The notes: generated by a model not told the origin, from the sequence alone. 64,000 nucleotides of DNA from Verrucomicrobiota bacterium (GCA_018239715.1 JAFEGW010000005.1:1-64000), one strand, 5' to 3'. Numbered from the stretch's first letter, positions 16,190 to 26,434 are shown. Numbers and translations are program-made.

Positions 16190-16710
16190 TTGTATTTCTT
16201 CTTGATTTCTCGAAGCTTGGCTTCAGCCGGCTTGAGATATTTATCTTCCACTCGGTCGATGTAGAGAACACCATTGGTATGGTCATTCTCATGCATGACG
16301 ACCCGGGCATTAATCCCCTCCAACTCTTCGACAATGCGGGTGCCGTCTAGCTTGGTCGACTCGACCTTAATTTTGAGGGGCCGTTCAACAGGCAGCTGAA
16401 GTTTAGGGAGCGACATACATGCTTCTTCTTCGACCCAAGTCTCTTTCGAATACTCGACGATTTTGGAGTTGATATAGACATGCGGCTCCGAGGTCGTCCA
16501 TTTGCCATCCGGAAGGTGGATATAACGCCGGAGAACGAACAGACGAAGAGCTTTACCGACTTGCTGTGCCGCCATCCCAATCCCGTTATGGTTGTCAAAA
16601 TAATCGACCATCGCGGCGACAAGCTCGCGGATCTCGTCGGTGATCTCGGTGATTGTCTCACCTTTTTTACGGAGAATAGGATTTCCGTAATAGCAAAAAG
16701 TCAGCTTCAT
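16186..16710 (-). CDS. def: peptide deformylase
   Basis: A 174-residue enzyme removing the formyl group from the initiator methionine. All three metal-site motifs are present: GIGMAAQQ, EACMSLP (family EGCLS) and HENDH. It is last in tpiA-secG-def; its ATG overlaps the secG stop by 4 nt. Its stop overlaps that of the convergent C58 gene. Confidence 0.95.
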   Translation of the reverse strand: MKLTFCYYGNPILRKKGETITEITDEIRELVAAMVDYFDNHNGIGMAAQQVGKALRLFVLRRYIHLPDGKWTTSEPHVYINSKIVEYSKETWVEEEACMSLPKLQLPVERPLKIKVESTKLDGTRIVEELEGINARVVMHENDHTNGVLYIDRVEDKYLKPAEAKLREIKKKYN

Positions 16711-16997
16711 TTCTGCACTTCCTCAATCGCTGTCGGCAGAGCTTTGATCCTCTGAGAGCCAATAGAGGCCGACCAGAGGGAAAGAAGCACGCACGACACC
16801 ATGAAGATGACCGCCAGCCATGCGGTGAACTTTTTCAACACATCTGCTGTCGATGTTCCAAAAAGCGACTCTCCGGGATCTCCTCCGAACGAAGCTCCCA
16901 GCCCTAAGCTCTTACTCTCTTGCACGAGTATAACAAGACAGAGTACGACCGTCAGCAGCATGAAGAGAAAAATAGAGAGATAAAATAAGAATGTCAT
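16707..16997 (-). CDS. secG: preprotein translocase subunit SecG
   Basis: A 96-residue protein with two membrane helices (about 3-25 and 55-75) separated by a glycine-rich polar loop with LGASFGG, as in SecG. SecG assists SecYEG in protein export. Start and stop both overlap the neighbours tpiA and def by 4 nt, so translation is probably coupled. Confidence 0.9.
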   Translation of the reverse strand: MTFLFYLSIFLFMLLTVVLCLVILVQESKSLGLGASFGGDPGESLFGTSTADVLKKFTAWLAVIFMVSCVLLSLWSASIGSQRIKALPTAIEEVQK

Positions 16998-17740
16998 GAT
17001 TTGAATCCTTGGATAATTTGTATAAATTTATGGACATCGAGCGAAGCTCCTCCCACTAAAGCGCCATCAATGTCAGGCTGCTTCGCGAGTCCGGAAATAT
17101 TTTCAGGAGTCACAGACCCGCCGTAGAGGATCGATGTTTTAATAGCAGAGCCTTCACCCCAGATTTTCTTTAATAGATCTCTGCAAAATTGGTGGGCCTC
17201 GCCGGCCATTTCAGGAGTGGCAGTCTTACCTGTGCCAATCGCCCAGACAGGCTCATAGGCCAGAATAATTTCTGCAGGCGCAGAGCCTTCCAGCGCTGTT
17301 TTGAGCTGCCGAGTGAGTACCTCGAAGGTTTTTCCCGTCTCTCTTTCTGCCAGTGTCTCACCAACACAGAGGATCGGAAGGAGTTGGCTTGTCAAAGCTT
17401 TTTTGAGTTTTTTTTGGATCAGAGCATCAGTCTCGTGGAAGAGGTGTCTCCGCTCCGAGTGCCCCAAAATCACAAATCGGGCTCCAGCTTCTTTCAGCAT
17501 CCGGGCCGAAACTTCTCCTGTGAAGGCTCCTTCATCGGCCTCATGCATGTTCTGGGCTCCGATTAAAGCAGGACTTTTAATGGCAGAAGCCCTGGATAAT
17601 GCTGTAAACGCAGGAGCAACAAAAATTTTTATTGGGGGATTCAGAAGCTGGGAGTTCAATGTGTTAAGAAATTCTTCCGTTTCTACCCCTGTTTTGTGCA
17701 TTTTCCAGTTGGCAGCTATGATAGGAACTCTTTTTGTCAT
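16994..17740 (-). CDS. tpiA: triosephosphate isomerase
   Basis: A 248-residue glycolytic enzyme interconverting dihydroxyacetone phosphate and glyceraldehyde 3-phosphate. It shows the NWKMHKT substrate lysine region, the catalytic His in ILGHSERR, the catalytic Glu in AYEPVWAIGTG, and the phosphate-binding YGGSV. First gene of the tpiA-secG-def operon. No Shine-Dalgarno sequence is obvious; a GATAAA hexamer lies 8 nt before the ATG. Confidence 0.97.
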   Translation of the reverse strand: MTKRVPIIAANWKMHKTGVETEEFLNTLNSQLLNPPIKIFVAPAFTALSRASAIKSPALIGAQNMHEADEGAFTGEVSARMLKEAGARFVILGHSERRHLFHETDALIQKKLKKALTSQLLPILCVGETLAERETGKTFEVLTRQLKTALEGSAPAEIILAYEPVWAIGTGKTATPEMAGEAHQFCRDLLKKIWGEGSAIKTSILYGGSVTPENISGLAKQPDIDGALVGGASLDVHKFIQIIQGFKS

Positions 17741-17783
17741 GGGAACATTTTATCTTAATGTTTAAATTCGATAAACCCGAAAA

Positions 17784-20345
17784 TCACTTACCGTTTTGCG
17801 AAGTCGCGAAGGGGAAATGGGCCGAAATAACACTCACAGTACGATCAATCAAGCCTCTAAACCCTAAATCATCCAATCGAAAACCCATATCTTTCAACAT
17901 AAAGCTTAATTGCAATCCTGCGCCTGCACCAATAAATGTAAAGAAAGCCCATTTCAAAACAAAAGGCAGGCTATCATTGACCATGAGATTCTTATTAATG
18001 AATTTCCGGCCTTTGGGGTCCAGATAGAATGCGGAGAAATAAAAGGATCCCATTGCTATGCCAGGATGTTCGTAAGGAGAAGATCTCCAGTATTTATTGA
18101 ACCAAATGAGATAGCTCCCTAGAGACGCCCAAAAAATAGCCAGAATACGTTGAGCATAAAAAGATGGGGGTTCGGTCAAAAAAACTCGTGGTTGGACAGC
18201 AGGCTTAGGGACGATTTTTTGAAGAGCAAGAGGGGAAAGCATCTTTAAGCTTGGTCGAATCTCCTTTAACGGATCATCATGCTTTTTTAGTTCAAACACC
18301 ATTTCATAAATAACCCGAAAATGTTTGCAAGGGATACGATCCTGGGGATTGGTTCTGCCTGATCGATCGATAGTGGGATCCTCCAAGCTTAAACATTTCC
18401 ATTCGGCTTGCCAAATCTGCCAATAAGCAGGATCAAAGCGGCCATAAAGTGCATCATCGGTCCCTAGTGTCAATAAAAGAGGGGTATTGAGATCTTCGAG
18501 TGTCAGAGTTCCCAGCTGGCAAAAAAGGCTGACTTTCTCACGTCGCCATGTTGTTGTACACCCATCCAAAACGATTTCCTGAGCTTGCGGATATTTTGCA
18601 AGCTCTTCATAGACATGACGCCAATAATGCCTAGGAGGTTTATTTCTATCGCCGATATAAATCTTGTAGGAGTGTTGTAATTTACTCTCTAAATCAGATA
18701 AAGGCCCCTTTAAGTCACCAGACTGACCGATGACTTGCATAAAAGCCTTCAACGCTTGCAGCATAGAAAAGGATTTGGAAGGCAAAGGGTTTTTGAGTAA
18801 AGTCGTTTCATTTTGGAATCGAATGGGGTTATGAGCCTCTCCTGTCCCTTTTTTAGGATATTCATTAAAAAGATTCGGCCAGAATTGAAGAACACTTAAG
18901 CTTCCATAAATGCGTTCTCCATTAATTAAAAACCATGCTCTTTTCGCTAATAACGAAACAGAAATGGGTGGATCTTTATGAATAAGTTGCATGAGAGTCT
19001 CAAAAGTATACACATAAGGTCCTAGATGAATTAGACGTACGTTATTTGCCTTATAAGGCTCTAAAAAAGTCGCAAGATCAGCCCATTGATAGAACTCTAA
19101 CTCATCGACTGAAAGATAAGGATCACGCTGGATAAAGTCATTCTGGATACCCTTTTCCCAGCTTGTACCTGGTGCACACTCTTTTAAAAAATCTACGAGT
19201 CTTTTTTGACCTTCCCATGTCAAAAGAGGCATACAATCAGTTTTTACGTATTGTATAGCCTGATCTAAAGTCTCTTTCGGATACTCTATTTCAAACGGCT
19301 TTTCTTCTAACCAGTCAGGGCCTCTTCTTTCTGAAAGAAAGATCAGCACTTGGTAAAATACGTCGGAGGTAATAACTGTTTCCTCTCCCTCGGATGTTTT
19401 TACCTTGTATGTCGACTTTAAACTTTGAGGGTCGACCTTAGCGTCGACCAATTGCTTAAATTTATCGCGCCGAAAAACTAAAGGATAAGAACTATTGGAT
19501 TGTTCAATCTGAATAACAGTCGCCGTTTTATAAAATTCTAAAAAGGCTCGCATCTCTTGCTGAAATTGCTCAGGCGTTAAAAGAAGTCGATCTTCTGCTA
19601 CCCTTACCACATTTAGACCTTTATCAAACTCGGGGATCTCCAATTTGCTTTCGGTCATGAATTTCTTAACAAAACTTTGCAAACGAAAAAGTTCATCATG
19701 GGTATGTTGATTCCACCAGGCAGGATCTAGATGCCGACCATCCACAAAAGTTTCATAGGAGAAAGCAAATAACGATTCTTCTACATCGGACAAATCAACG
19801 TCGGATTTGAGCCCTACGCTTCGAATTTGCGCCACGGTCCACTTTTGCTTCTTTTCATCTCTAAAATGGCAATGAGAAGCTTCGGTAAAATTTTGAAGAG
19901 ACTCAAGCATTTTGTGTCCTAGCCCGTAAGCAACAGCCCGGGATGTGTATTCTTTATCCCCTATCAAGACACGATAATTCTTTCCATTGACTAAGGGAAG
20001 AATCATCAAGCAAAACTGGTTATAAGGTAGTTTTAATGCCTCAGGAAGAATTTTGAGCCGATAACTTCCTTGGACCTTTTCAGCCCTCACGTAATTCGAG
20101 GACTTCGAAACTTCGCTCATCCAATGGAGCTCTTCACACGCTTGTACCGCTGCAGGTGTATGAGAGGGGGATCCCATGGCATTCGCTAACCTCTCGACCT
20201 GTTTGCTCTCGTCAGGCAAGGATCTCCCTTCTTCAAGAGCCTTTTGAAACAACAGGGTATATCTATGAACGTTATATTCGGTTTGTTGATCAGGAGATAA
20301 AAAATAATACCCAAAGAACGGAATTTTACTTAATAGGATCGCCAT
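17784..20345 (-). CDS. large unknown protein A of a paralogous pair, C-terminal membrane helices
   Basis: 853 residues, similar along its length to the 790-residue product of the next gene upstream (both start with LS-x-IP-x-x-GY-x-FL-x-x-DQQ). It ends in two or three hydrophobic helices (about 735-825). In two central segments a VxxGxxxY-type strand is followed by a helix pair with W and F repeats (for example DLSDVEESLFAFSYETFVDG), recalling a BTB/POZ layout; this is a weak resemblance. There is no signal peptide. The pair lies between tpiA and xseA, which are close together in Chlamydia. A TATGAT hexamer ends 9 nt before the ATG. Function unknown; a membrane-inserted host-contact protein is possible. 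Confidence 0.75.
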   Translation of the reverse strand: MAILLSKIPFFGYYFLSPDQQTEYNVHRYTLLFQKALEEGRSLPDESKQVERLANAMGSPSHTPAAVQACEELHWMSEVSKSSNYVRAEKVQGSYRLKILPEALKLPYNQFCLMILPLVNGKNYRVLIGDKEYTSRAVAYGLGHKMLESLQNFTEASHCHFRDEKKQKWTVAQIRSVGLKSDVDLSDVEESLFAFSYETFVDGRHLDPAWWNQHTHDELFRLQSFVKKFMTESKLEIPEFDKGLNVVRVAEDRLLLTPEQFQQEMRAFLEFYKTATVIQIEQSNSSYPLVFRRDKFKQLVDAKVDPQSLKSTYKVKTSEGEETVITSDVFYQVLIFLSERRGPDWLEEKPFEIEYPKETLDQAIQYVKTDCMPLLTWEGQKRLVDFLKECAPGTSWEKGIQNDFIQRDPYLSVDELEFYQWADLATFLEPYKANNVRLIHLGPYVYTFETLMQLIHKDPPISVSLLAKRAWFLINGERIYGSLSVLQFWPNLFNEYPKKGTGEAHNPIRFQNETTLLKNPLPSKSFSMLQALKAFMQVIGQSGDLKGPLSDLESKLQHSYKIYIGDRNKPPRHYWRHVYEELAKYPQAQEIVLDGCTTTWRREKVSLFCQLGTLTLEDLNTPLLLTLGTDDALYGRFDPAYWQIWQAEWKCLSLEDPTIDRSGRTNPQDRIPCKHFRVIYEMVFELKKHDDPLKEIRPSLKMLSPLALQKIVPKPAVQPRVFLTEPPSFYAQRILAIFWASLGSYLIWFNKYWRSSPYEHPGIAMGSFYFSAFYLDPKGRKFINKNLMVNDSLPFVLKWAFFTFIGAGAGLQLSFMLKDMGFRLDDLGFRGLIDRTVSVISAHFPFATSQNGK

Positions 20346-20354
20346 AGGGCTCTC

Positions 20355-20360
20355 ATCATA
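20355..20360 (-). promoter_or_regulatory. -10 element placed for a leaderless start
   Basis: TATGAT on the minus strand (20360-20355) followed by 9 nt to the ATG at 20345, with no Shine-Dalgarno sequence. The -35 is weak. Confidence 0.5.
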
Positions 20361-20397
20361 ACAGAGCTATATTTAAACAAAAATATTTTCAGAATGT

Positions 20398-22770
20398 TTA
20401 AGTGCTCACTCTCTTACTGAAGAGAAAGTTGAGGCCGTAACCGAGCACGGCTGCACCACCGAGATAACAGATAAGAGGATGCATACGTAACATTCCAAGA
20501 GAGACAACTGCCGACACACCTATTGCATAACGACCCGATGACGATTTTGCACAAAGATAACCGCCGATAACAGCCGTAAAAAGAGCAAGCACTCTTGGAG
20601 CATAAAAAAGAGAAGTTTCAATGGAAAAAATCCGCTGGGGTGGGATTAAGCGAGGATCGATTTTTTGAAGGGCAAAGGGAGTTAGAAGTTGCAGAAATGG
20701 GTGCAAATCCGTCGATAACTCTTTCTTTTCATGCGTCTTAAACACCTGTCCATAAACTTCTAAAAAATCCTGGATAAGAATACGGTTGCTCGGATGAGAC
20801 TGTCCTGATCTGTCGATACTCGGATCAGAAGAACTCAAACAGATCCATTCCGCTAGCGAGATTTGATGGTAAACAGGTTCATAACGGCCCGCAGGAGTAT
20901 TCAAGGCGCTAAGCTTTAATAAAACGGCAGTGTTGAGATCTTCAATCACTAGAGTCCCCTCTTCACAAAAAACTGCAACGACGGAACGTTTCCATTTTTG
21001 ACTGCTGCCCTCTAAAATGACATCCGAGGCTTGGGGATATTTCGCTAGATCTTCTTGCACCTGATTCCAATAATCTTTCCCCTTTTTCGCTGAATCTCCA
21101 ATGTAAACCGTGGAACATTCTTGTAATTTTGAATCCAGAAATGCAAAGGCTTTAGGTGGATTAAAATTCAGTAAAAAATTCCGTAATGACTGAAGCATCC
21201 TAAAAGAGGAAATAAACGGTTTGATATTGCTTTCATTAAATAGCGATTCAGATGCTGGAAATTGAATAGGATGACCGAGCTCTCCTGTTCCTTTGCTGGG
21301 ATAGTTCTCCAAAACTTTGGGATAGAACTGTAAAAGGCTCAAATCTCCTTGGACTTTTTTATCTCCCACTTGAAACCACACCGGTTGAGCCAAGAGAGTC
21401 ATAGAGACTGTAGAAAGCTTTGCTACCAGATCCCTTAGAGTTTTAATGGAGTAAGCATAGGGTCCTACGTGAAAAGTAAACGACTCATTCGCTAAATAAG
21501 AAAGGAGAAACCCATCCAGATCTTTCCATCCTAAAGATTGTAAATGGGTTTTCGAGAGATGGAGTTCAAGGCGATAGAAGGTTTGATGGAAATTGTTGGT
21601 CCACATCGTGCCTGATGCAAAGGCGTTGAGCAAATCGCTTAATTTCTTTTGGTCTTGCCAGGTGAGCGGCATCACACCCGTTTTTACATATTGAATGGCA
21701 TGCTCTAAAGTTTGTTGAGAGCAAGGCATTTTACAGTTTTCGGGGATTGCATTGAAATTCCCTGGGGAGAAAACTTGATAAATAACATCGAAGGTGACCG
21801 ATGTAACTAGGTCCTCTTCCGTCTTGATTGTATAGGCTTTTTTAATCAAGGCAGGATTTATTTGACCCTCCACGAGTTTATGAAATAGATATCGACGAAA
21901 AACAAGGGGATACTTCTCTTTAGATTGCTCAATTCGAATAAAATTACATCGAGGATAAGCGCCTAGAAAATCTCGCATGCTTTGTCGGAAGCGTTCAGGC
22001 GTTAAGAGCAAACGATCCTCGCCCATGACGACGGCATCATCGATTCCCAGTGTGAATTCAGGAACTTCAACTTTTCGCTCCGTCATGAATCTTGCAGCAA
22101 AGCCCCTCAGTCGGAAAACTTCTTCATGATTACGCTGATTCCACCAAGCCATATCGTGATGACGGCCATCGACAAAGGTTTCATAGGCAAAAACAAAGAG
22201 CGATTCTTCCACCTCCGATAGATCTATGTCGAGTTTGAGACCCAGGCTTTTGATTTGGGCCGCAGTCCATTTGCTTTTTTTCCCCTCTCTAAAAGTATAC
22301 TCAATGCTTTGAACAAATTCTTTTGGAGAGGAAAGCTTGCCGTGCTCCATAGCGACCACCACAGCTTTCGAGGTGTAGACCCTGCTTTCAAAGATCACAG
22401 GATAATCCCACTGCCCGATAAATTTAAAAAACTGCACGTTAAATTCATGCGGGGGCAAATCCAAGGCTTTGGGCAGGATTTTAAGTCCGTACCTTCCGTC
22501 GGATAGTTTCTCAGCCCTCATCAGCTCGGATTGCCTGGAGACTTCACGCAGCCAGGCCAGTTGATGACAGGCTTGTAAGACTTGCGGCTTATCTGAAAAT
22601 TGGCTTCTCGCTTCTCGAACTAAACCATCGGCTCTTTCAACTTCTGAAGTGTGAGGAAAACCGTTGACATAGGCCTTTTGAATACACTGTTCCAGATCGT
22701 ATTTCATTTGTTGATCAGAAGTTAAAAAATGGTAACCAATTCCTGGAATTGAGCTTAAAAAAGTTGTCAT
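20398..22770 (-). CDS. large unknown protein B of a paralogous pair, C-terminal membrane helices
   Basis: 790 residues, paralog of the gene at 17784. Conserved blocks include LKILPKAL near residue 100, EESLF-x-F-x-YETFVDGRH near 200, the AIQYVKTG segment near 375 and SIDRSG near 675, and the C-terminus again has paired hydrophobic helices. The 52-nt gap to the sister gene carries that gene's own -10, so each copy probably has its own promoter. Here the best -10 (TATTAT) is 12 nt before the ATG and there is again no Shine-Dalgarno sequence. Two segments look BTB/POZ-like at low confidence. Function unknown. Confidence 0.75.
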   Translation of the reverse strand: MTTFLSSIPGIGYHFLTSDQQMKYDLEQCIQKAYVNGFPHTSEVERADGLVREARSQFSDKPQVLQACHQLAWLREVSRQSELMRAEKLSDGRYGLKILPKALDLPPHEFNVQFFKFIGQWDYPVIFESRVYTSKAVVVAMEHGKLSSPKEFVQSIEYTFREGKKSKWTAAQIKSLGLKLDIDLSEVEESLFVFAYETFVDGRHHDMAWWNQRNHEEVFRLRGFAARFMTERKVEVPEFTLGIDDAVVMGEDRLLLTPERFRQSMRDFLGAYPRCNFIRIEQSKEKYPLVFRRYLFHKLVEGQINPALIKKAYTIKTEEDLVTSVTFDVIYQVFSPGNFNAIPENCKMPCSQQTLEHAIQYVKTGVMPLTWQDQKKLSDLLNAFASGTMWTNNFHQTFYRLELHLSKTHLQSLGWKDLDGFLLSYLANESFTFHVGPYAYSIKTLRDLVAKLSTVSMTLLAQPVWFQVGDKKVQGDLSLLQFYPKVLENYPSKGTGELGHPIQFPASESLFNESNIKPFISSFRMLQSLRNFLLNFNPPKAFAFLDSKLQECSTVYIGDSAKKGKDYWNQVQEDLAKYPQASDVILEGSSQKWKRSVVAVFCEEGTLVIEDLNTAVLLKLSALNTPAGRYEPVYHQISLAEWICLSSSDPSIDRSGQSHPSNRILIQDFLEVYGQVFKTHEKKELSTDLHPFLQLLTPFALQKIDPRLIPPQRIFSIETSLFYAPRVLALFTAVIGGYLCAKSSSGRYAIGVSAVVSLGMLRMHPLICYLGGAAVLGYGLNFLFSKRVST

Positions 22771-22850
22771 ATGCCATCAAAGATAATAGGTGTATAAATA
22801 TTAAGATAATATTTTCTAAATCTACCCTTCCCTAAACAGGCCGATCCTGC

Positions 22851-22856
22851 TATATT
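22851..22856 (+). promoter_or_regulatory. -10 element for xseA-xseB-nadK
   Basis: TATATT at 22851-22856, with a poor -35 (TTCCCT at 22828-22833, 17-nt spacing). The leader ends in an AAGGG ribosome site before the ATG at 22885. Confidence 0.4.
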
Positions 22857-22884
22857 TACATCTATTTCAAGAAGGGACCCCCTC

Positions 22885-24144
22885 ATGGCAGAAACCGCCG
22901 TTTTAACAGTCACAGAGCTGACTTTATCCATCAAAAAACAGCTGGAATCGAGATTCCCTTTTGTCCATGTCCAGGGAGAGATCACCAATTTCAAAGAACA
23001 AGCATCCGGTCATCTCTATTTTACTTTGAAAGACGCCCAGTCGCAGATTTCTGCGGTTCTCTTTCGAGGCAACACTCAAGGTCTCAATCGTATGCCTAAA
23101 AATGGGGACCAGGTGATTGTGCAGGGAGAGCTCAGCGTCTATCCCCCGCGTGGAAATTATCAGCTGATCATCCGCCAGCTTCAGTATGCCGGGGTCGGAG
23201 AGCTCCTTTTAAAGCTGCATGCTTTAAAAGCTAAGCTCGAAGCGCTCGGATGGTTTGATAAATCCCGTAAGAAAGCCCTCCCTCAAGCCCCTAAAACCAT
23301 CGGTGTGGTCACCAGCCCTACCGGTGCGGTCATCCAAGATATTATCAACATTTTAAGCCGGCGGCATGCGAAGTTCCACTTGATCCTCAACCCTGTCAAA
23401 GTCCAAGGTGAGGGAGCAGCGCAGGAGATTGCTCAGGCGATTATGCATTTTAACAAGCATAAACTCGCCGATGTGCTCATTGTCGGGCGCGGAGGCGGCA
23501 GTTTGGAAGACCTCTGGGCCTTTAATGAAGAGATCGTCGCCCATGCGATCTTTCATTCGGAGATTCCGATTATTTCCGCTGTCGGTCATGAGACCGACTT
23601 CTCGATCGCCGATTTTGTCGCCGATGTCCGGGCTCCAACTCCTTCAGCAGCGGCCGAGATCGTCATGGCCGCCGCCGAAGAGCATCTCCAATACTTACGC
23701 CAGGCGGGCAAACGGCTTCATCAAACGATGCTTCATCTCCTTGGAGTCCATCGCCACCGCTTGGAAGCCCTCCGCAAGCAGCCGATCTTGACTTCGCCTT
23801 TTGCGATCTTAGGCCAAGCTGCCCAACACATCGATGACCTGTCTGAAGAAATTACCCTTTCGATGCAACGGATGGTCGCGACTAAACGGCTGGAACTTCA
23901 AGGAATGAGAAGGCAATTACAGGCTTTAGATCCCTCTGTGAAAGTCCAGCATCTCCAACAAAAACTTGCCCAGCTCACCTCTCATTTGAAATCGATTGAC
24001 CCTAAAAATCTTTTGACAAAGGGGTATTCCATTCTCTTCCGAGAAAACTCCAATTCGGTTATCTTTTCCAATAAAGAAGTAGAGGCCGGCGAAAACGTCC
24101 GTGTTCTAGTCAAAGACGGAGAAATTAAGGCGAAAGTACTATGA
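22885..24144 (+). CDS. xseA: exodeoxyribonuclease VII large subunit
   Basis: A 419-residue nuclease subunit with an N-terminal OB fold (about 5-105, [20 protein letters not shown]) and the catalytic domain with the family segments [30 protein letters not shown] and [24 protein letters not shown]. Exo VII degrades single-stranded DNA. It has a good ribosome site and overlaps xseB by 4 nt. Confidence 0.97.
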   Translation: MAETAVLTVTELTLSIKKQLESRFPFVHVQGEITNFKEQASGHLYFTLKDAQSQISAVLFRGNTQGLNRMPKNGDQVIVQGELSVYPPRGNYQLIIRQLQYAGVGELLLKLHALKAKLEALGWFDKSRKKALPQAPKTIGVVTSPTGAVIQDIINILSRRHAKFHLILNPVKVQGEGAAQEIAQAIMHFNKHKLADVLIVGRGGGSLEDLWAFNEEIVAHAIFHSEIPIISAVGHETDFSIADFVADVRAPTPSAAAEIVMAAAEEHLQYLRQAGKRLHQTMLHLLGVHRHRLEALRKQPILTSPFAILGQAAQHIDDLSEEITLSMQRMVATKRLELQGMRRQLQALDPSVKVQHLQQKLAQLTSHLKSIDPKNLLTKGYSILFRENSNSVIFSNKEVEAGENVRVLVKDGEIKAKVL

Positions 24145-24377
24145 AATTTGAAGAAGCATATAGTCGTTTAGAAGAAATTTTAGAAAAGATGAACTCCGGC
24201 AAAGTCTCGCTGGACGATTCCCTCAAGCTTTATGAAGAGGCTGACCAACTCATAGTCACCTGTCAGAAAAAACTGACCGAGGCTGAGAAAAAGATCGAGA
24301 TGATGATTAAAAACCGCAATGGCGAAGCTGTCCTCGATGAGACAGGCACTCCTAGTTTGCAATCCTTTCAACTATGA
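24141..24377 (+). CDS. xseB: exodeoxyribonuclease VII small subunit
   Basis: A 78-residue XseB with the family's [11 protein letters not shown] start and the [15 protein letters not shown] segment, forming a helical hairpin that binds XseA. ATGA overlaps on both sides couple it to xseA and nadK. Confidence 0.93.
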   Translation: MKFEEAYSRLEEILEKMNSGKVSLDDSLKLYEEADQLIVTCQKKLTEAEKKIEMMIKNRNGEAVLDETGTPSLQSFQL

Positions 24378-25213
24378 TTATTGCCCTCTTTAGGAATAAA
24401 CTGAATCTGCACTCGAAAAATCTTGCCCTGGGTATCCGAGAATTTTTCTCGAGCCAAGGAGTGGAAGTCGTCACGGAAGATGATGACGCGAGGGAAATCG
24501 GCGCTACTCCCCTCTCTGAGATTGATCACCAAGAAATTCAGTTCATCATCTCCTTAGGAGGCGATGGAACTATCCTCGGGATCTTGCATCAGCACGACGA
24601 GCTCGATGCACCCATTCTAGGAATTAATATGGGCCATTTAGGGTTCATGGCCGATGTGCAGATTGCCGATGTCTATCCGAGCCTGCAAGATCTGATCCAA
24701 GGGGCCTACAAGATCGAAGAGAGGATCATGCTGCAAGGTGAAACGCTCCAGGGAGAAAAGAGCTTTGCCATCAACGATATCGTCGTGCACCGCGCGAAAA
24801 ACCCAAGCCTCGTTCAAATCTCCGTTCATGCCAATGGCCTTTATTTGAACACCTTCGAAGCTGACGGGATTATCATCGCGACACCCAATGGATCCACTGC
24901 CTATTCCCTTGCCGCAGGAGGACCCATCTTAAGCCCTCTTCTGGAAGCGATGGTGATCACCCCCATCTGCCCTCATACGATTTCTAACCGTCCGATCGTG
25001 CTCACGGCCGATCAAGAAATCCAGATCCAGTATTTAAGTGAATATGAGCCTGTCGAAGTCCGGGCCGATGGGATTTCCCACACCCAACTTCGCACGGGCG
25101 AGGTCTTTCATATCAGCCGCTCCACCAAAAAGTTTAAGCTGGTGAGCTTGCTCCGGCAAGATTATTTCACGACACTCCGCACGAAGCTCGGCTGGGCCGG
25201 CAAATTACGTTAA
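24374..25213 (+). CDS. nadK: NAD kinase
   Basis: A 279-residue enzyme phosphorylating NAD to NADP. It carries the GGDGT loop ([10 protein letters not shown]), the NMGHLGF segment, and the conserved [14 protein letters not shown] region. Last gene in xseA-xseB-nadK, start overlapping the xseB stop by 4 nt. Confidence 0.95.
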   Translation: MIIALFRNKLNLHSKNLALGIREFFSSQGVEVVTEDDDAREIGATPLSEIDHQEIQFIISLGGDGTILGILHQHDELDAPILGINMGHLGFMADVQIADVYPSLQDLIQGAYKIEERIMLQGETLQGEKSFAINDIVVHRAKNPSLVQISVHANGLYLNTFEADGIIIATPNGSTAYSLAAGGPILSPLLEAMVITPICPHTISNRPIVLTADQEIQIQYLSEYEPVEVRADGISHTQLRTGEVFHISRSTKKFKLVSLLRQDYFTTLRTKLGWAGKLR

Positions 25214-25226
25214 TTCCCTTTAGAAT

Positions 25227-26366
25227 TTATTCAGTGATGGGTTTACGCAGATCAAAATGCTTCCCGTCTTTGTGAACAATCGTTAAATACCGATTGGGAT
25301 TGCGATAGTTCTCACCAAAAGAACGGTTGTACTCTGGCTCCGTTCCATTGAATGATACTTGAATATGAACGGGCAGTTGATACATTTCACTCACGGCATA
25401 AAATTCGGCATCGGAAGCAAAAAATCCCGGTTGATCGATTCTTTTAAAATATTCTTCAAAACAATCGACTGGATGGAGAAGAAGTTTAGTCTCTTCTACA
25501 AACCGGTCTCGTTCGCTATCTGCAGATTTAAGCGCCTGTCCAACATCAATTCCTTCTTTGCCTAAATCTTCCCACCCTTTTCTTACAGCTTTAAAACTTC
25601 CTAGCTTATCTTGTATAAAAGCTTCAATCCCATCGCGAATATATTGTTGAAGCTTAGCATCTGTTCCAAGTTTTGCTCGCATCCAAGTGACAACTTGCTG
25701 ACGCATGTTCGAATGATCTTTAGGAACTTCAATATTTAGGAATTCTAATCCATTTCTAACTGCTTCGAAGAAACAATTCCCTTTATCGGGCTGCGCTAGG
25801 ATAATCCCTTGTTTGATGCGTGCAAAATAACGAATAACCTCAATATTACCCTTGATGGTCGCAAATAATGTTCTATAACGTTCGGCAACTTCTGCATATT
25901 TTTTCAGAAAAAAAGCGACCCTAGACTCAAAGTCTCTGTAAGCTTCCTGAGAAACATTCAGGATATCTTTAGAGATCTCACCAAAAAGCTGATCAAGCTT
26001 TTGGCCATCTGCCCCAATCGTAGATTCTAGTGCTTTCTTTTCTGCTGTGGGTTCTGGAGCTCCTGGCTGAGGTGTAGGAACTATGGAAGCCGGATCCTCC
26101 TTTTGCTCTGTTTTGCCTTTTTCAGCTGACAGCACAGGTTTTGTATTGCCAGCAGTAGCCCATCGAATCGCAATGGCAATCAGAAAAACAAGGGAAGCAA
26201 GCCCAATGTATTTCACACGCTCGGCAATCTCAGCTACACTCTCGAAGGTGAAGGCAGGAGCATGCAAAGGAGATATGAGCTTTCCGAGCCAGGGCGAGCC
26301 TAGAATAGGCGCGGGTAACTCCACTGGGGGTAATTTAAAATTAATATCTTTAAGTGTTACTGGCAT
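25227..26366 (-). CDS. predicted membrane-anchored OTU-family cysteine protease (deubiquitinase-like)
   Basis: 379 residues. An N-terminal transmembrane helix (about 53-70) is followed by a Pro/Thr linker and a helical part. A C-terminal OTU-type domain (about 188-375) follows: Asp194 and Cys198 in PDKGNCFFEAV (one residue longer than the usual DGNC), the FFASDAEFYAVSEMYQLPVHI segment typical of OTU helices, here split over residues near 315-335, and His370 in GKHFDLR. OTU enzymes cleave ubiquitin; a bacterium has none, so an effector acting on host ubiquitin is inferred, with chlamydial OTU proteins as precedent. Unlike several neighbours it has a proper GAGGA ribosome site and a leader. Confidence 0.75.
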   Translation of the reverse strand: MPVTLKDINFKLPPVELPAPILGSPWLGKLISPLHAPAFTFESVAEIAERVKYIGLASLVFLIAIAIRWATAGNTKPVLSAEKGKTEQKEDPASIVPTPQPGAPEPTAEKKALESTIGADGQKLDQLFGEISKDILNVSQEAYRDFESRVAFFLKKYAEVAERYRTLFATIKGNIEVIRYFARIKQGIILAQPDKGNCFFEAVRNGLEFLNIEVPKDHSNMRQQVVTWMRAKLGTDAKLQQYIRDGIEAFIQDKLGSFKAVRKGWEDLGKEGIDVGQALKSADSERDRFVEETKLLLHPVDCFEEYFKRIDQPGFFASDAEFYAVSEMYQLPVHIQVSFNGTEPEYNRSFGENYRNPNRYLTIVHKDGKHFDLRKPITE

Positions 26367-26388
26367 AAAGTCCTCAAATTTTTAAGTT

Positions 26389-26417
26389 ATTATAGTTTAA
26401 AAAAGCTTAAAGATCAA
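26389..26417 (-). promoter_or_regulatory. sigma-70-like promoter for the OTU gene
   Basis: On the minus strand: TTGATC (26417-26412), a 17-nt spacer, TATAAT (26394-26389). The leader to the ATG at 26366 is about 17 nt and carries GAGGA. Confidence 0.65.
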
Positions 26418-26434
26418 CACGAGTAATTTTAATT

